From Gryganskiella cystojenkinii (Eukaryota; Mortierellomycota; Mortierellomycetes; Mortierellales; Mortierellaceae), in contig JAAAIG010000009.1 in the NCBI GenBank assembly GCA_015852425.1, forward strand, positions 68,788 to 132,787: a stretch of DNA of 64,000 nt, in the 5' to 3' direction. A program made the position numbers and the translations under genes. Below the pieces are notes generated by a model. That model had not been told where the DNA came from. It saw only the letters and a program-made list of their open reading frames with translations, and searched no databases. Positions 35,129 through 46,657 of this stretch are shown here, one piece after another; position 1 is the stretch's first letter, and every line of letters starts with the position of its first letter.

Positions 35129-35477
35129 GATCCACTGGGAATTCTTCAGTTTGCAAATCGCGACAATACAATAAATCGACCAAAGCCAGCCCCCTTGCCC
35201 CTGCTCTTTAGCGCCGAGCTTCATATATTTTTGTTGCCACTATGAGCCTCCGAAAACTTTTTTTTTTCGCAGAGGAACGTTTTTCGTTCTTTCACGTCGT
35301 TCCTTTTCTTTTTTTTTTCTTCACTCCTTTGCTCCTCCATCACATTCGTCCACATTCAACTCGTATTCATTACTTTTCATAATCTCCATTACTTACTCCC
35401 TCCTGCGTTATGGACACCCTAAGCGACAGCGCTCCGTCCTTTGCGCAACCTCAACTTTGCCCTCACCCCCTCGGACC
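35129..35477. other. Intergenic, promoter of F-box gene
   Basis: The short 3' region of the orphan gene is followed by a T/CT-rich promoter-leader (35258-35400). The in-frame sequence just before 35478 lacks an ATG. Confidence 0.4.
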
Positions 35478-37523
35478 ATGTTGGATCTCCCTCCCGAGAT
35501 CCTTCAGCTAATCCTGAGGGACCTCTCCAAGCATGATCTCACTGTCTGCGTTCGCGTTAACAAGGCCTGGTACAACTGGTTCATCGACAATCTTTGGCAC
35601 ATGATCGATCTGACCTCATCAAACACTCGTGTCACTAATCACTTCCGTCCACTCCGCGGCTTTGGTTTCATAATGAACTTCGTCGACAACAACGCAAACG
35701 AGAACGAAAAGGGAGAACAACAAGAAAAGCATGCAATGAGAGCCATCGTTTTGGCCTCGTTTATTCGTCTTCGACACAAGATTCGAGTCCTCAAGGTCAC
35801 ATACACGAGTCAATTGAATATTTTCGCCTTCAAGAGCCTGGACGCGAACATCAAAGTCGACAACAAAAGCATTGATCCGAAACTGGCGCTTGAAGAACTT
35901 GAGATTGGGTTCTGGGATGACCCCTTCCTCTTTTTCATAGAGCTCTTCTGTCTTCCTATTTGCGGCACTACACCTCACTTTGACGTTGCCGACATCCCGT
36001 CGTCATCTCGAAGGCCCTTTGATGCACAGGCACTTTCATCGCCAGCACAGATCGCAGTTCCCCCTCCTATTCCTACTCTACCTTCTTCTGACTCGGTGCC
36101 AGGGTTTACCTTCGGCGCAAGTGCATCTGCCCTTGGTGGTTCTCCATTGCGTACTCCATCTCCGTTCGGTGGTATTCAACCCATGCCATGGGTGCCACCA
36201 TCACAATTACCGACCGATATCGAGCCTCTCCTCTTGATCCTCCGTCGATCGCCAAACCTTCTGCGACTCCATGCAGTCTTTGGAGAGCTGAGCAATAAAG
36301 GACAACAAGAAGACGAGGGACGGATCCTGGCAGCGTTACCTCCGAGTCTCCGAGAGCTCTCTTTGAATTTTCAAGCCAAGCCCAGATCCGACCAGCTAAA
36401 GACACCCCATATGGACGAGGCCACAAAGGCCGCCATTTTGGCTCGATTCTCGAGTTTGTCGACGACAGGTCCATTGCCAAACTTGAAGATTCTTACGATC
36501 TGTGGTCTACGCGAGGTTGTCCCGTATCTGGAGCATCTCTTGTTAGAGCGATGCTCGGTTCTGGAAGAGTTGAATCTAAGTTGCCCCTCTGATTGTCTCG
36601 ATGACGCGCAAGTAGCCCGAGTTATTGCCTTAGGCGGCCATAGTCCGTCCAAGGTGGGTTGGAAAACCCTGGGCTTTCTCCCAATGTGCGGTAATATCGG
36701 CCCGTTGACCGTAGCCGCGATCTTGGAACATGCTGCCTGTACCCTCGAGAACCTTAGGATCAGCGATTGCAAGTCCTTTAACAGTCACGCGATCCAACGG
36801 TTATTATGCTCTGCACCGAAACTCAAGCGGCTCGATACCATAGCTGAATATGTCCATGACGAATTGGACCCTTATTCGTTGATGGCAAAAGATATCGTTC
36901 ATTCCTCAAAGCCATGGGTCTGTCTAGGACTCGAGTCCTTTAAGTGCTTTATCGCAGGTGTCCCCAGGCCTGATATTCAAGAAAAATCGAACGGTCGCCC
37001 GTTGTCCAAGCACGAGTTCCATGACAGGGAGAGAAATACGACCCGACAGAGTCGAATTTTCCAAGAACGAGTCCTGGCGCAGCTTGGCAAACTCACAAAA
37101 CTACGCGAAATCACCTTGGGATCTGACACGATCAATAGAGAGAACTATGAAACATATTGCGATGAGACAGCCATGGAGGGCAAGTACTTTGACAATAGCG
37201 ATTACGTTGAAAATAGCGATTTCCAACTCGGACGACAGTATGAGTGTCTGTCCTTGACGCTCGAGCACGGTTTGGATGAGCTGAGGAATTTGAAGTCGTT
37301 GAGACGGTTAAGAGTCCGACGGATGGAGCACAGAATGGGCGAGGTGGAGAAGAAGTGGATCAAGACTCACTGGCCTGACTATTGCAAGAAGTCCCGGGAC
37401 GCGTTTTGGACCTCAAGAGGGCACGTTGTCGAGATTGCAACCGATATCTTTGACGAGGATAAAGAGTTAAATGATGGAGATGAAGAGTTTGATGAAGATC
37501 TTCAAACGTACGATCACTGGTAG
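35478..37523 (+). CDS. F-box protein with degenerate LRR-like C-terminal region
   Basis: A single intronless frame of 681 residues. The N-terminal F-box reads MLDLPPEILQLILRDLSKHD then LTVCVRVNKAWYNWFIDNLW (residues 1-43), the SKP1-binding module of SCF ubiquitin ligases. A Pro/Ser-rich linker (residues about 180-245) separates it from regions with leucine-rich spacing, such as LRLHAVFGEL, LRELSLNF, LKILTICGLREVVPYLEHLL and LEELNLSCPSDCLDD. The C-terminus is acidic (DEDKELNDGDEEFDED). It probably recruits a substrate to an SCF complex; the substrate cannot be read from sequence. Fungi of this kind carry large F-box families, so it may be one paralogue of many. Lack of introns contrasts with its neighbours and could reflect retroposition or family habit. 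Confidence 0.9.
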   Translation: MLDLPPEILQLILRDLSKHDLTVCVRVNKAWYNWFIDNLWHMIDLTSSNTRVTNHFRPLRGFGFIMNFVDNNANENEKGEQQEKHAMRAIVLASFIRLRHKIRVLKVTYTSQLNIFAFKSLDANIKVDNKSIDPKLALEELEIGFWDDPFLFFIELFCLPICGTTPHFDVADIPSSSRRPFDAQALSSPAQIAVPPPIPTLPSSDSVPGFTFGASASALGGSPLRTPSPFGGIQPMPWVPPSQLPTDIEPLLLILRRSPNLLRLHAVFGELSNKGQQEDEGRILAALPPSLRELSLNFQAKPRSDQLKTPHMDEATKAAILARFSSLSTTGPLPNLKILTICGLREVVPYLEHLLLERCSVLEELNLSCPSDCLDDAQVARVIALGGHSPSKVGWKTLGFLPMCGNIGPLTVAAILEHAACTLENLRISDCKSFNSHAIQRLLCSAPKLKRLDTIAEYVHDELDPYSLMAKDIVHSSKPWVCLGLESFKCFIAGVPRPDIQEKSNGRPLSKHEFHDRERNTTRQSRIFQERVLAQLGKLTKLREITLGSDTINRENYETYCDETAMEGKYFDNSDYVENSDFQLGRQYECLSLTLEHGLDELRNLKSLRRLRVRRMEHRMGEVEKKWIKTHWPDYCKKSRDAFWTSRGHVVEIATDIFDEDKELNDGDEEFDEDLQTYDHW

Positions 37524-38622
37524 AAAAATAAAGTCGAAGTCAATGCTTTTTTAAGTCCTTACCTCGCTACGGTTGTATCAATCCTAGATGGCGACCCACA
37601 GCAACAGCCTCGTCACCGTCGTCGGCGTTGTGCAGCTGGCATCTGTTTACAATGACAACAACGTCTATCTGTACAGCGCCAATCTCATCTCACGTCCGCC
37701 TCTCACACAACGATACTAGCAACAGCAACTTCGTACCGTCATGCCTCTCAAATTCTTGGCGCGACTGATCCTCTAAAGCATCGGGAACCTCGTCGGAGAT
37801 TAATGTATGACGCTCGAGGAGCCTCAGTTTACTAGCTCCTTTGAACCAAAGACAGCAGGAGCTCAGGATAGGCTGGTCATCGCATCTGTAGATTCGTAAA
37901 GTCGAGAGGCTGGCACAAAAAGAGTTGGGTTCCGCCTAGGAATTCGACGCGGAGCCGAAACTGTGATGTTGAGGGTCTGGAGTGCGATTCGAGTTCAGGG
38001 AGGAAGGGGATCGTCTTTTTTCGCTGAGTTGAGGTTCGGTTCGATTTTTGACTAGAGAAAATGAGCAAGAACCCTATGCCATCGTCCACAGACGTGTAAG
38101 GCTTTGCAAATGGATTTGATGTCTAGGTAGGAGCTGATTGACAGGAGTTTCTCAGGTAGTGCCAGAGAATGGACTGATACGTGCTCTGCTCTTCATGTAA
38201 TGGCCGTAGGTCTTGTGATCTTTGTTGTTGTTGTGTCAAGACTCAACTCCGTGGCTGTTTTCTGTGGTGCTTTTGTTTTTGGCGATGGTGGTGTCTCTCT
38301 TTGCTTTGTCGGTTTTGGTCGCGCATACCAGAGAATTGCGTCGTCGGAATCATTGTCTTGTTGGAGAACCCGCTACTTTAAAGGACTACAATAAAACAAG
38401 TCTGTGATATCAGAAAAAAGGTCATCCGTCTTTTTCCCATCACCATCCATCCCATTTCTTCTTCGTCATCTCACTGGTCTCTCACTCAAATTCACGCACA
38501 CTCTCTCTCTTCCCTTGTTCCTCTTTCAATTTTTTTTTGTCTACCCTGTCATCCAACTTCGGTTCTCGACTGCAAGGGCCGGTTTTACTATTCTTTTCTC
38601 TTTCACCCTTTCCTCTTTGGAT
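37524..38622. other. Intergenic, 1.1 kb
   Basis: AATAAA-like hexamers lie at about 37526 and 38389. A 43-codon frame at 37588-37719 (starts MATHSNSLVT) follows an acceptor-like CCTAG but has no partner exon that I can find. The rest is non-coding. A T/C-rich stretch at 38430-38620 is the leader of the 3CxxC gene, and its in-frame extension upstream is not believed. Confidence 0.4.
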
Positions 38623-39534
38623 ATGTCTTTCACTCGGTTGCAGGAACATCGACCCTACCCGGTGCCTTGTGCTCGCAAACAAATCGATGGTCAATACATG
38701 CATGAGGACCTGGTATCGGCTGCGATCGATTACCGTCTTGTTTACGATCCCTCTCTCGGAGAAGTAGAGGACGATTACCACGAAAGTCGTCTCATCCATC
38801 GTCGTCGTCGTAACTCGGGCAAAAGCAGCAGCAGCAGCAGCAGCCGTATGAGCTACACCACCTCTTCTTCTCAACACGATTCTCAGCAGTTTCGATACGG
38901 CGAACGTTCTGTCTCTGGACTATTTCACTGCCAAGTCTGTCAACCGAACCACGTCTGGTCATCCGGTGCTATCTCGACTGAGCTTTGGTGGTCAGCCCTT
39001 CCGACTCGTCACCATCACTACCGTCGCTCGAACGACAGTGAACGTGACCGGTATCGTGGACGTGGACGCGGTCAAGATTACTATGACAGTGACGATGACT
39101 GTCATTCTCGTCATCGTTCAACTGACTCTGATATCGAGATGATGGTTGTTGACACCAGCAAGTCCAGGACGGAAGTCGAAACTGTCACGGACACCGGTAC
39201 TCGTGGATACTACTACAAGTATCGGATCCTGATCCATGCTCAAAAGTGTCAGTTCTGTGAGAACTTTGTGGAGCCCGAAGTCAATCTCGCAAACTTTGTG
39301 GAAAGGATGATCAAGACATTTGACCTTTGGACCGGTCGTCGTGATCCGTTACCATTCCGTCGTCCTGTTGAGATTGATAGTCGTCGGGGGATACTTCCAC
39401 ATGACGAACGACGTTGCCATGGTTGTGAGATCGGGGTTTGTGGTATAGGAGAGCAGCAGAGACAACGACGTCGTCGACTCGAGGCGCGAGCTTCTCATGG
39501 CCAGAGAGGAAGCAGACGCTATAGCGACTATTGA
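38623..39534 (+). CDS. 3CxxC-type zinc finger protein
   Basis: An intronless frame of 303 residues. The start 38623 is chosen because it begins the charged globular part and is followed by TCT after a Kozak-like GAT-ATG. Three CxxC pairs define the family: FHCQVCQPNHVWSSGAIS (residues about 105-122), KCQFCENFVEPEVNL (about 214-228) and RCHGCEIGVCGIG near the end. YKYRILIHAQKCQFC and FVERMIKTFDLWTGRRDPLPF are typical of the receptor-transporting-protein-like 3CxxC domain. A serine run (KSSSSSSSR) and an Arg/Asp-rich linker interrupt the domain between the first and second pairs, making it longer than usual. Fungal members are unstudied; zinc binding is expected from the cysteines, and function is unknown. 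Confidence 0.85.
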   Translation: MSFTRLQEHRPYPVPCARKQIDGQYMHEDLVSAAIDYRLVYDPSLGEVEDDYHESRLIHRRRRNSGKSSSSSSSRMSYTTSSSQHDSQQFRYGERSVSGLFHCQVCQPNHVWSSGAISTELWWSALPTRHHHYRRSNDSERDRYRGRGRGQDYYDSDDDCHSRHRSTDSDIEMMVVDTSKSRTEVETVTDTGTRGYYYKYRILIHAQKCQFCENFVEPEVNLANFVERMIKTFDLWTGRRDPLPFRRPVEIDSRRGILPHDERRCHGCEIGVCGIGEQQRQRRRRLEARASHGQRGSRRYSDY

Positions 39535-39871
39535 TCAGCTCAACTGTTACTCTCTTTCTTCTACATCGACCAAGAGACAGCTGTTCTCGGATGATTTTAA
39601 CCACCAAACTTCATACTCATGCTACAAAGCCACTTTTGTAAACATCTTCAAATAACAAGTCTTGCTTCTCTTCTGTATTCTTGTTTGTGAAGCGATCGAG
39701 ATTTGTTCAACGTCCACAGTTCTATCGACGGCATCGCGAATAGACTGTACTTTGATTAGAAACACCAATCTCATGCATAAAAACGCGAACCAACACGACA
39801 ACTTCGTATTGCAGTGGCAAAATGATGGAGTGTATTATGATGAGATGGAAAAACTGAAAAAGAAAGCTAAT
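39535..39871. other. Convergent 3' region
   Basis: About 340 bp between the facing stops of the 3CxxC gene and CTP synthase. No additional gene is seen. Confidence 0.4.
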
Positions 39872-41700
39872 TTACAAAGTGGCCAGGTGGTTGTTCAAGT
39901 CACCAGTGGCGGCCAAGATAAGACCCATGAAGGGAGGAGAGGGCTTTAAGGGACGAGTCAACAACTCGGGATGGTACTGGACACCAACAAAGTAAGGATG
40001 ATCTGCCAGCTCGACAATCTCCATACGCTGGCCAGTCTCGTCCTTTCCAACAAATCTCAAGCCCTTGGCCTCGAACTGCTCGATCATCTCGGGGTTGACC
40101 TCATAACGATGACGATGACGCTCCAAGACAGTCGATCCGCCTCCGTACAACTTGCGGATCGTCGATTCCTCAGTACCGGCCTGGAACTCGGTGGGTCTCA
40201 AACCAAGACGCATGGTGCCACCGAGATGAGTCTTGCTGATCTCAGGCATGTAGACGACAACGGGCAACTTGGTCTCGGGATCCAACTCGATGGAATGAGC
40301 CTGGGACAATCCGCACACGTTACGGGCAAACTCGATGACAGCAATTTGGAGACCGAGGCAGATACCGAGGTAAGGAACCTTCTGTTCACGAGCCCACTTG
40401 GCTGCAGCAATCTTGCCATCGGTTCCACGCTGGCCGAATCCACCGGTGACAAGGATACCCTGGGCAGAGCAAAGATCTTGCCAGGCGTTATGGAACTTCA
40501 TGGGATGAGTGCTTTGGGTCTCGATCTCAAGATCGGATCCCTCGATCCACTTGATGACCAACTTCTTGCGCAAGGTCAAGGTTGCATGCTCGAGGGCCTT
40601 GATCACGGACGCATAGGAGTCCTGGAGATGGGTATATTTGCCGACAAGGGCAATGGTGACCTCATCGGAATTGTGCAAACGTTCCTGAGAGGAAGTCAAC
40701 ATGTTCCACTTCTTCCACATATCCTCACCCTTGGTCTTGAGAGCAGGAGAGATCTTGATGGACTCGTCAATCTTGAGACGCTTCCAGAGGAAATCGACGA
40801 GACCCTGATCCTTCAACAACTCGGGGACATGGTAAGTCGAGCTGCAGTCCCTGACGGCGAGGACCTGGTGGGGCTGCACATGGCAGAACATGGAGATCTT
40901 AGACTGGATACCCTCATCAAGACCGGTCTTTTCGCAACGGCAGGCAATGAGATCGGGGGAGAGACCCAAACCACGGAGATCACGGATGGAGGCCTGGGTG
41001 GGCTTGGTCTTTTGTTCACCGACGGCTCCAATGGTGGGGACCAAGGAGACATGGATCAGGGCAAAGTTCTCATGACCAACACGGAACTGGAACTGACGCA
41101 TGGCCTCGACGAAAGGAGCGGACTCGATATCACCGACAGTACCGCCGAGTTCGATAATGCAGACATCGGGTTCCTCACCGGAGTCATCGACGGGGATGGT
41201 GGCCACACGCTCGACCCAGTCTTGGATCGCATCGGTGATATGAGGAACAACTTGGACGGTCTTGCCGAGGTAATCACCCTTGCGCTCGCGCTCAATGACA
41301 TCACGGTAGATCTTGCCGGTTGTAATATTGTTGGCCCGGGTGAGGGTCACATCAAGGTAGCGTTCGTAATTGCCAAGGTCGAGGTCGACCTCACCACCAT
41401 CGTTCAAGACGAAGACCTCGCCTGTATGAAAAGAGATGGAATAGGAGACGATGACCATCAGTCTTCGATTACACAGGGACTCCATGCACATAATAGCAAA
41501 GCCTTTGAAAAGACAGAGAAGTATTTACCATGGTCAAGTGGGGACAAGGTACCAGCATCAATGTTGAGGTAAGGATCGATCTTGATCGAGGTGACCTTGA
41601 GACCCATGGTCTTGAGCAAGAGACCGGTAGAGGAGGCAATGATGCCCTTACCGATGCCAGAGATGACACCACCAGAGACGAGGACGTACTTTTTGACCAT
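39872..41700 (-). CDS. CTP synthase
   Basis: It makes CTP from UTP, ATP and glutamine, the last step of pyrimidine nucleotide synthesis, in the cytoplasm. Two exons, 41700-41529 and 41421-39872, give 573 residues, a standard length. [19 protein letters not shown] is the synthetase P-loop start. [27 protein letters not shown] is restored across the intron. [12 protein letters not shown] and [14 protein letters not shown] follow. The glutaminase domain shows [27 protein letters not shown] with the catalytic Cys, and the His/Glu of [11 protein letters not shown]. Codon use is strongly biased, in line with high expression, and this bias creates a 533-codon open frame on the opposite strand that I treat as a shadow. 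Divergent from the SRRM1 gene. Confidence 0.97.
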
Positions 41701-42567
41701 TTTCTTGATATTTATTTTTTTTGTGAAAGAGGAATGTGCTTTACAAAGGTATGGAAAAACAAAGGAAATTATGGGGAAAAGGAAAAGTATACGAAAGGAA
41801 ATTGCCCAGAAAAAAGGGAAAGATCAAAAGAGGTGCAGATGGAGGGGTCCTTTTATACCTTTTTTTCTCTCCAACAGATTTTTTTTTTTTTTTTGTTTTT
41901 GTTTGTATTTCGACTCCGCTTCTCGTGCGTAGCAGTTTTTTTTGTGCACCCATGCCAAAGCATCTCTCTGCAAGGGAAAAGAGAGGGAAACTGGGATTTC
42001 AAAATTTTCAATCTCCTTCCCACGCACCAAAACTCTGTAGGCCGCTCTCCTGAAATCTCATTTGACAATAGGAGCGGAAGTTGTTCTCATTTGACCCTCC
42101 GCTTTTTCTTCCGGGAGGTTCCATTTCTTTAAATAAAAACGAGTTCCAGGGCGGGTCGGCAAGGTGGCTGGCCAAGAACTCACCACGCGAGACAAGGATG
42201 ACGACGGATGGGATGAGGGGAATGAAAGGACAAGAGTGAGGGTGGGGGGAGTCTGCGCAACCGTACCTTGTTGGGGCAAGCAGTGAGTGGATATTCCTCC
42301 AGGATAAATCATCCCAGAGAGGAGCAGCAGTGCACAAGCGCTTGTCACAGGAGGAATGAACCAAGGGCTTGATCCCAAAGAAGGATTCAAAAGGAGGAAA
42401 GTCGCACATTCTGATCCGTCTGAAAGGACACATTGGTGGCAAATTGGTGCATACGTGACTGCCTTTTCGACGGCAACATGGATGCAGATCGTGTGGGAGA
42501 GAACAAAAAAAGATGAGATTATGAGTTTCCTTTCATTACACTCATCAACAAAACAATTTCATTCACC
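41701..42567. promoter_or_regulatory. Divergent promoter between CTP synthase and SRRM1-like genes
   Basis: 867 bp between outward-facing starts. It has a T tract at about 41879-41896 and A/G-rich sequence next to the CTP synthase start (leader of the minus gene). Open frames here lack support. Confidence 0.4.
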
Positions 42568-44449
42568 ATGGGAGACGCAGGATTCTTCAAGGTACTATTG
42601 GATATAACCGTCTTGTCCGTTCAACCAGGGAAACCCGTTTCTTGTTATTAAGCGTTGGTTACTATGGTTGTTTTAACATGCTTTTCATAATAACCGAATG
42701 AATAGGGTACTAGCGCGGACCAGGACACACGCTTCAGCAACAAACACAAAAAGTTGCTCAAGTCTATGCGCTTCCCCTCCGAGTTTGACCAAAAGGTACC
42801 GACTAGGAACTGGAACTCAACTCTCGAGACTGAATTCACCAATGGAAACGGGAATGACCTGTTTACAATGAAGCATAAACTCACTCATTCATTGTTTCTG
42901 ATTTTAAATAGATTGACATGAAAAAAGTCAACAAGGACGTTATCAAGACCTGGATGGCAAAGCGTGTTGTGGAACTGCTCGGAATCGACGACGATGTCGT
43001 GGTCGATTACGCTTTCGGGATGTTGGATGAAGCTGTAAGTGATGACTATACAAGTACTTGAGTTGAATCTCGTTTCGTTCCTGGCGTTATTGACTCTAGG
43101 CTGACAGATGTTTTTTGTGTTGTTTCTTGCCACGCATCACATAGTCCCCAGATCCAAAGACGATGCAGATTAACCTCCAAGGCTTCCTGGACAAGAACTC
43201 TCAAGTGTTCGTGCTTGAACTCTGGAAACATCTTATCAGCGCTCAGGATACACCCAGCGGAATCCCGCGCCAGTTCCTGGAAGAGGAAAAGGCAAAGTTG
43301 ATGCAGACCCAGGTACGGAGGGAGAGCAAAGGGTTGAGGGCACGATTGGGTTATAAATCATCCCTATTCCGCCTCCCAGTTTTTTTTTACTCACGTATTT
43401 TATCATTATTTGAAAACATAGGCTTATAAGAACGAACAATTGGCAAGGATCCGCGAGCAAGAAGAAAAGGAGCGCGCGATCGTGAATGAAGTGCGGCAAC
43501 GGGCACAGGCGATTCGGGATGCGAGCCGTCCCAAGGCATCTGCCTCATTTGACTCAGTGGTAGGTTGGCCATTTTTTTTTTCCGCTTCGAAAATCGATTT
43601 TTTTTTTCTTGGGGTTTCTTGCGATGTGGGAGATGTTCTCTTTTCTAATCCACCTAATCTCTGATTTTGTTTTACCAGGGTGCTCAAAGTCGAGAAGGAG
43701 ATGATAAGAAAGGTCACCACAGTCAACGTCGTGATCGATCAAGGAGCAGAGATGGAAGGGATAGCAGGCATCATCATGACAGCAGAGACAGCAGGAGACC
43801 CGACCGGTATTCGAGAGATGATAGCCGTGAACGTCGTGACTATCGTCGCTCAGGACATGATGACCACAGAAGTAGTCGTCGGCACAGTCGCAGTCGAAGC
43901 CATAGTCGGTCAAGAGCGTCTCGGGATTACAGTCGGGACCGTGATCGCGGCAGTGGTCGACGTGCTAGTCGAGACTATGGTCGCAAGGATAGGAGTCGAG
44001 ATCGTTCACATCGTGATGATTACGATGACCGGTCCAAGAGGAGACGTCATGACTCTGTGAGTCGGTCTAGAAGTCGAGAGAGGAGACGTGGCAGCCCACC
44101 GCCAAGAGACCGTGGTGAATCTTCGAGCCTTCGTCGTGGATCAAAGACGAGATCAAGATCTAGGACACCTTCAGCTTCATCACAGGGGGACAAAGAGAGG
44201 AAAGAGATTCGGTCATCAGAGGCAAAGTCAAATGGTGATTCGACCAACGACAACTCTGCAGCGACCGATACATCCAAGGAAATCTCTTCCACTTCTACTG
44301 GTGCTGATACTGCTGCGGGCAAGGATCCCAAGAAACTAGAGAATGAGCTTCGCGAGAAGCTGTTACGTCAACGTGTCATGCAATCTGTCAAAAACAGGGC
44401 TGCGAGCGAGACCTCGACGACCGAGGATGTGGAAATCAAACAGGAGTAG
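42568..44449 (+). CDS. SRRM1/SRm160-like splicing coactivator with PWI domain
   Basis: Six exons join in frame: 42568-42591 (24 nt), 42706-42795, 42912-43034, 43145-43312, 43422-43559 and 43679-44449, for 437 residues. Exon 1 encodes only MGDAGFFK, continued by GTSADQDTRFSNKHKKLLKS, which matches the SRRM1 start nearly residue for residue. The PWI domain (residues about 30-135) contains VIKTWMAKRVVELLGIDDDV, MQINLQGFLDKN and LWKHLISAQDTPSGIP. The final exon is an RS domain with SRSRDGRDSR and RSRSRDRS-like repeats followed by a Ser/Thr/Lys tail. The family bridges splicing factors on exons and takes part in 3' end processing. The RS region is much shorter than in animals. A confident orthology call at family level. 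Confidence 0.94.
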
Positions 44450-44531
44450 CTAAACATTTTGAGGATACCTAAGAACAATTCTAGCGGAAATAAATTCCCA
44501 GCGATTTACAAAAAATATCAAGACAAGACCA

Positions 44532-44567
44532 TAATTGCTGGGACTGTTGTAATTGCTGGGACTTTTG
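44532..44567 (+). repeat. Short direct repeat, period 18
   Basis: TAATTGCTGGGACT occurs twice 18 nt apart in the 3' region of the SRRM1-like gene, probably a small tandem duplication with no evident role. Confidence 0.8.
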
Positions 44568-44692
44568 AGAAATCCTCATGGGCATGGGCATTTCCGTCGA
44601 TACGAACGAAGGGTTACATAAGAATGATTTTTATTCTTGATAATTACAAAGGGAAAGAAGAAAGGGTGAAGATGGTATGTTGGATAAAAAAT

Positions 44693-46657
44693 TTACAGAG
44701 CACCCTTGTAACCGCACTCGGCCAAGGAGACCTTGAGCGCGTTCAAGGTCGCATCCAGGTAACCACGCTCGGGCTCAGTGACCGAGATACCCATATGACC
44801 GATACGGAAGTACTTAGGAGCAATCTCGACATGAAGACCACCAGCGGCAACAATACCGTGGGCAGCCAACTTGGGCAAGAGATCCGTGGCGGCAACACCC
44901 TGAGGGTAGTAGACAGCGGACATACCGTTGGCAGCGTGTTCCACTGAGGTAGGGACGTAGGTCAAACCGAGGCCATGGATAAACTTCTGGGTCTTGGCGG
45001 CGGCCTCCTTGTGGAGCTGGAAACGCTTCTCGACACCCTGGGCGACGATCTGCTTAAGCGAGACGTTCAGAGCAAAGACATTCTGGACAGCAGGAGTGGC
45101 AAAGTACGAGGGCTTGCGAGCCTCATAGGCGTTCATGATGGGCAACCAACGGGTCCAGTTGGCATAGTAGTTGGCAACGGGGGTCTTTCTGCTCTTGAAG
45201 ACACCGATAGCACGCTCAGAGACACCCAAGACACAGAGACCGGGAGGGGCACCAAGAGCCTTCTGGGAGGCGGTAACAACGACATCGATACCCCAGGCAT
45301 CCATGCGGATCTCCTCGGAACCGACCGAGCAGACACCGTCGACAACAACAAGGGTCTCAGGAGACTCCTTGCGGACAACCTCGGCAATACCTTTGATATC
45401 GGAGAGAACACCGGTCGAGGTATCGACATGGGTGATGGTGATGGCCTTGAACTTCTTGGTCTTGAGCGCAGCAGCAACAGCGGCCAACTTGGGGGACTCG
45501 CCGATGGGGACGCGGAGATGGGTCACCTTGGCACCGTAGGTCTCCAAGCTATTATGAAAGGAAAGTTGTTGGCAATTAATAAATGGGAGTAATAGGAAAG
45601 AAAGGAATATATTATTAAAATTGTGAGTTGCGGGCAATTCTTGCATAGAAAAAAAAAATAATCTTGAATTGCGCAACCCAACAATTGTTGACCTCCGAGT
45701 CCCTTCGCGCCCAATTTATCTTGCCCTTGTCAATGCCATGAGTGTCGATAAGACTGTTCATCCCACTTAGGTCGTCGTATAGATGGCGATGATCATGAAA
45801 GAGCTTCTCCGCATAATCGGGTCCAGACTCCAGACCCACGATTTTTTTTCCGTTCCCGCTCCGAGAAACACTTCGTGTCGATTTGCACGCGATCCACTTT
45901 TTTTTCTTAAGATCTTGTTCATGGTCACATCTATACTTGCGCCTCCTGTGTTCTTGCTGATCGTGTCCTAGATGTCCAGCTGGTCTCGACGAAATCTCTG
46001 ACATCGCGATGAATAGTATAAAGTTGTTGTTGCTTACCACTCGCCGAAACGGTCTCCAAAGTAACCAGAGTTGCAGACGAGGACATCCTCGCCAGCCTCG
46101 ATCAAGTTACAGGCGGTCATGTCCCAACCGAGGGTACCGGATCCGGCAATGATGAAAGGCTGACCGGAGGTGAACAAGATCTCACGTAACAACTCGATGG
46201 ACTCGCCGAGGACGGGGATGAAGTTGGGGGCGACGTGAGAGGTCGCGGGGGTGGCCATGGCCTGGAGGACGTCCTCGTGGAACTCAATGGGACCTATGGA
46301 TTCAGGGTTGAGAGTTGTTAGCCAAAACGTCAGAGGTGAGAGTTGAGAAAGCAGGGTGGGAAAGCAAAATAATGTCCGTGACATATGCAAAACGGCGATG
46401 CATCGTTTCAAATGAAATCCTGCGATTGGTGACGGAGTCACTACGGATGAATGCAAGACTGCGAAGTATAAAGCCTTACCAGGGATCATGCAAAGCTTGT
46501 GGGAAGACATTGTGGAGTATGAAGAGCGAATGAGGAATGGGATGGAACGAGAAGAGAAAGAAATGAAAGAAGGGGAGGAGGGAGAAGCAAAAGTAGAAAT
46601 AGAGGTCCGAGAAAGGACTCGGCGCGACTGCTGCACGAGAGGGCTGATCAGATTCAT
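44693..46657 (-). CDS. Alanine-glyoxylate (serine-pyruvate) aminotransferase
   Basis: A PLP class-V aminotransferase converting glyoxylate and alanine to glycine and pyruvate. Exons 46657-46480, 46293-46038 and 45548-44693 join in frame for 429 residues. The first 48 residues are rich in Ser, Arg and hydrophobics with no acids (MNLISPLVQQSRRVLSRTSI), a clear mitochondrial presequence. A second ATG then gives MSSHKLCMIPG, where cytosolic and peroxisomal homologues start, so two forms could be made. Conserved parts are IPGPIEFHEDVL, SGSGTLGWDM-type AGSGTLGWDM, SGYFGDRFGE-C-LETYGAKV across intron 2, VVDGVCSVGSEEIRMD, the PLP lysine in VVVTASQKALGAPPG, and RIGHMG. The C-terminus GYKGAL is not a canonical peroxisomal signal. 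Intron 2 is 489 nt, unusually long here. Confidence 0.94.

Noticed and set aside
37588..37719. 43-codon frame after an acceptor-like site downstream of the F-box gene
   Set aside because: Protein-like but isolated; no donor exon, domain or signal was found, so it is not listed as a gene.
39971..41572. 533-codon open frame on the plus strand opposite CTP synthase
   Set aside because: It is an exact antisense shadow of a gene with strong codon bias, which removes stops on the opposite strand. It crosses the CTP synthase intron without regard to it and has no family features.
42008..42442. 144-codon minus-strand frame in the CTP synthase upstream region
   Set aside because: No homologous pattern, starts and ends without splice context and lies in a promoter region; treated as chance.
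44975..45592. 205-codon plus-strand frame opposite the aminotransferase
   Set aside because: Antisense shadow of a well-conserved coding exon.
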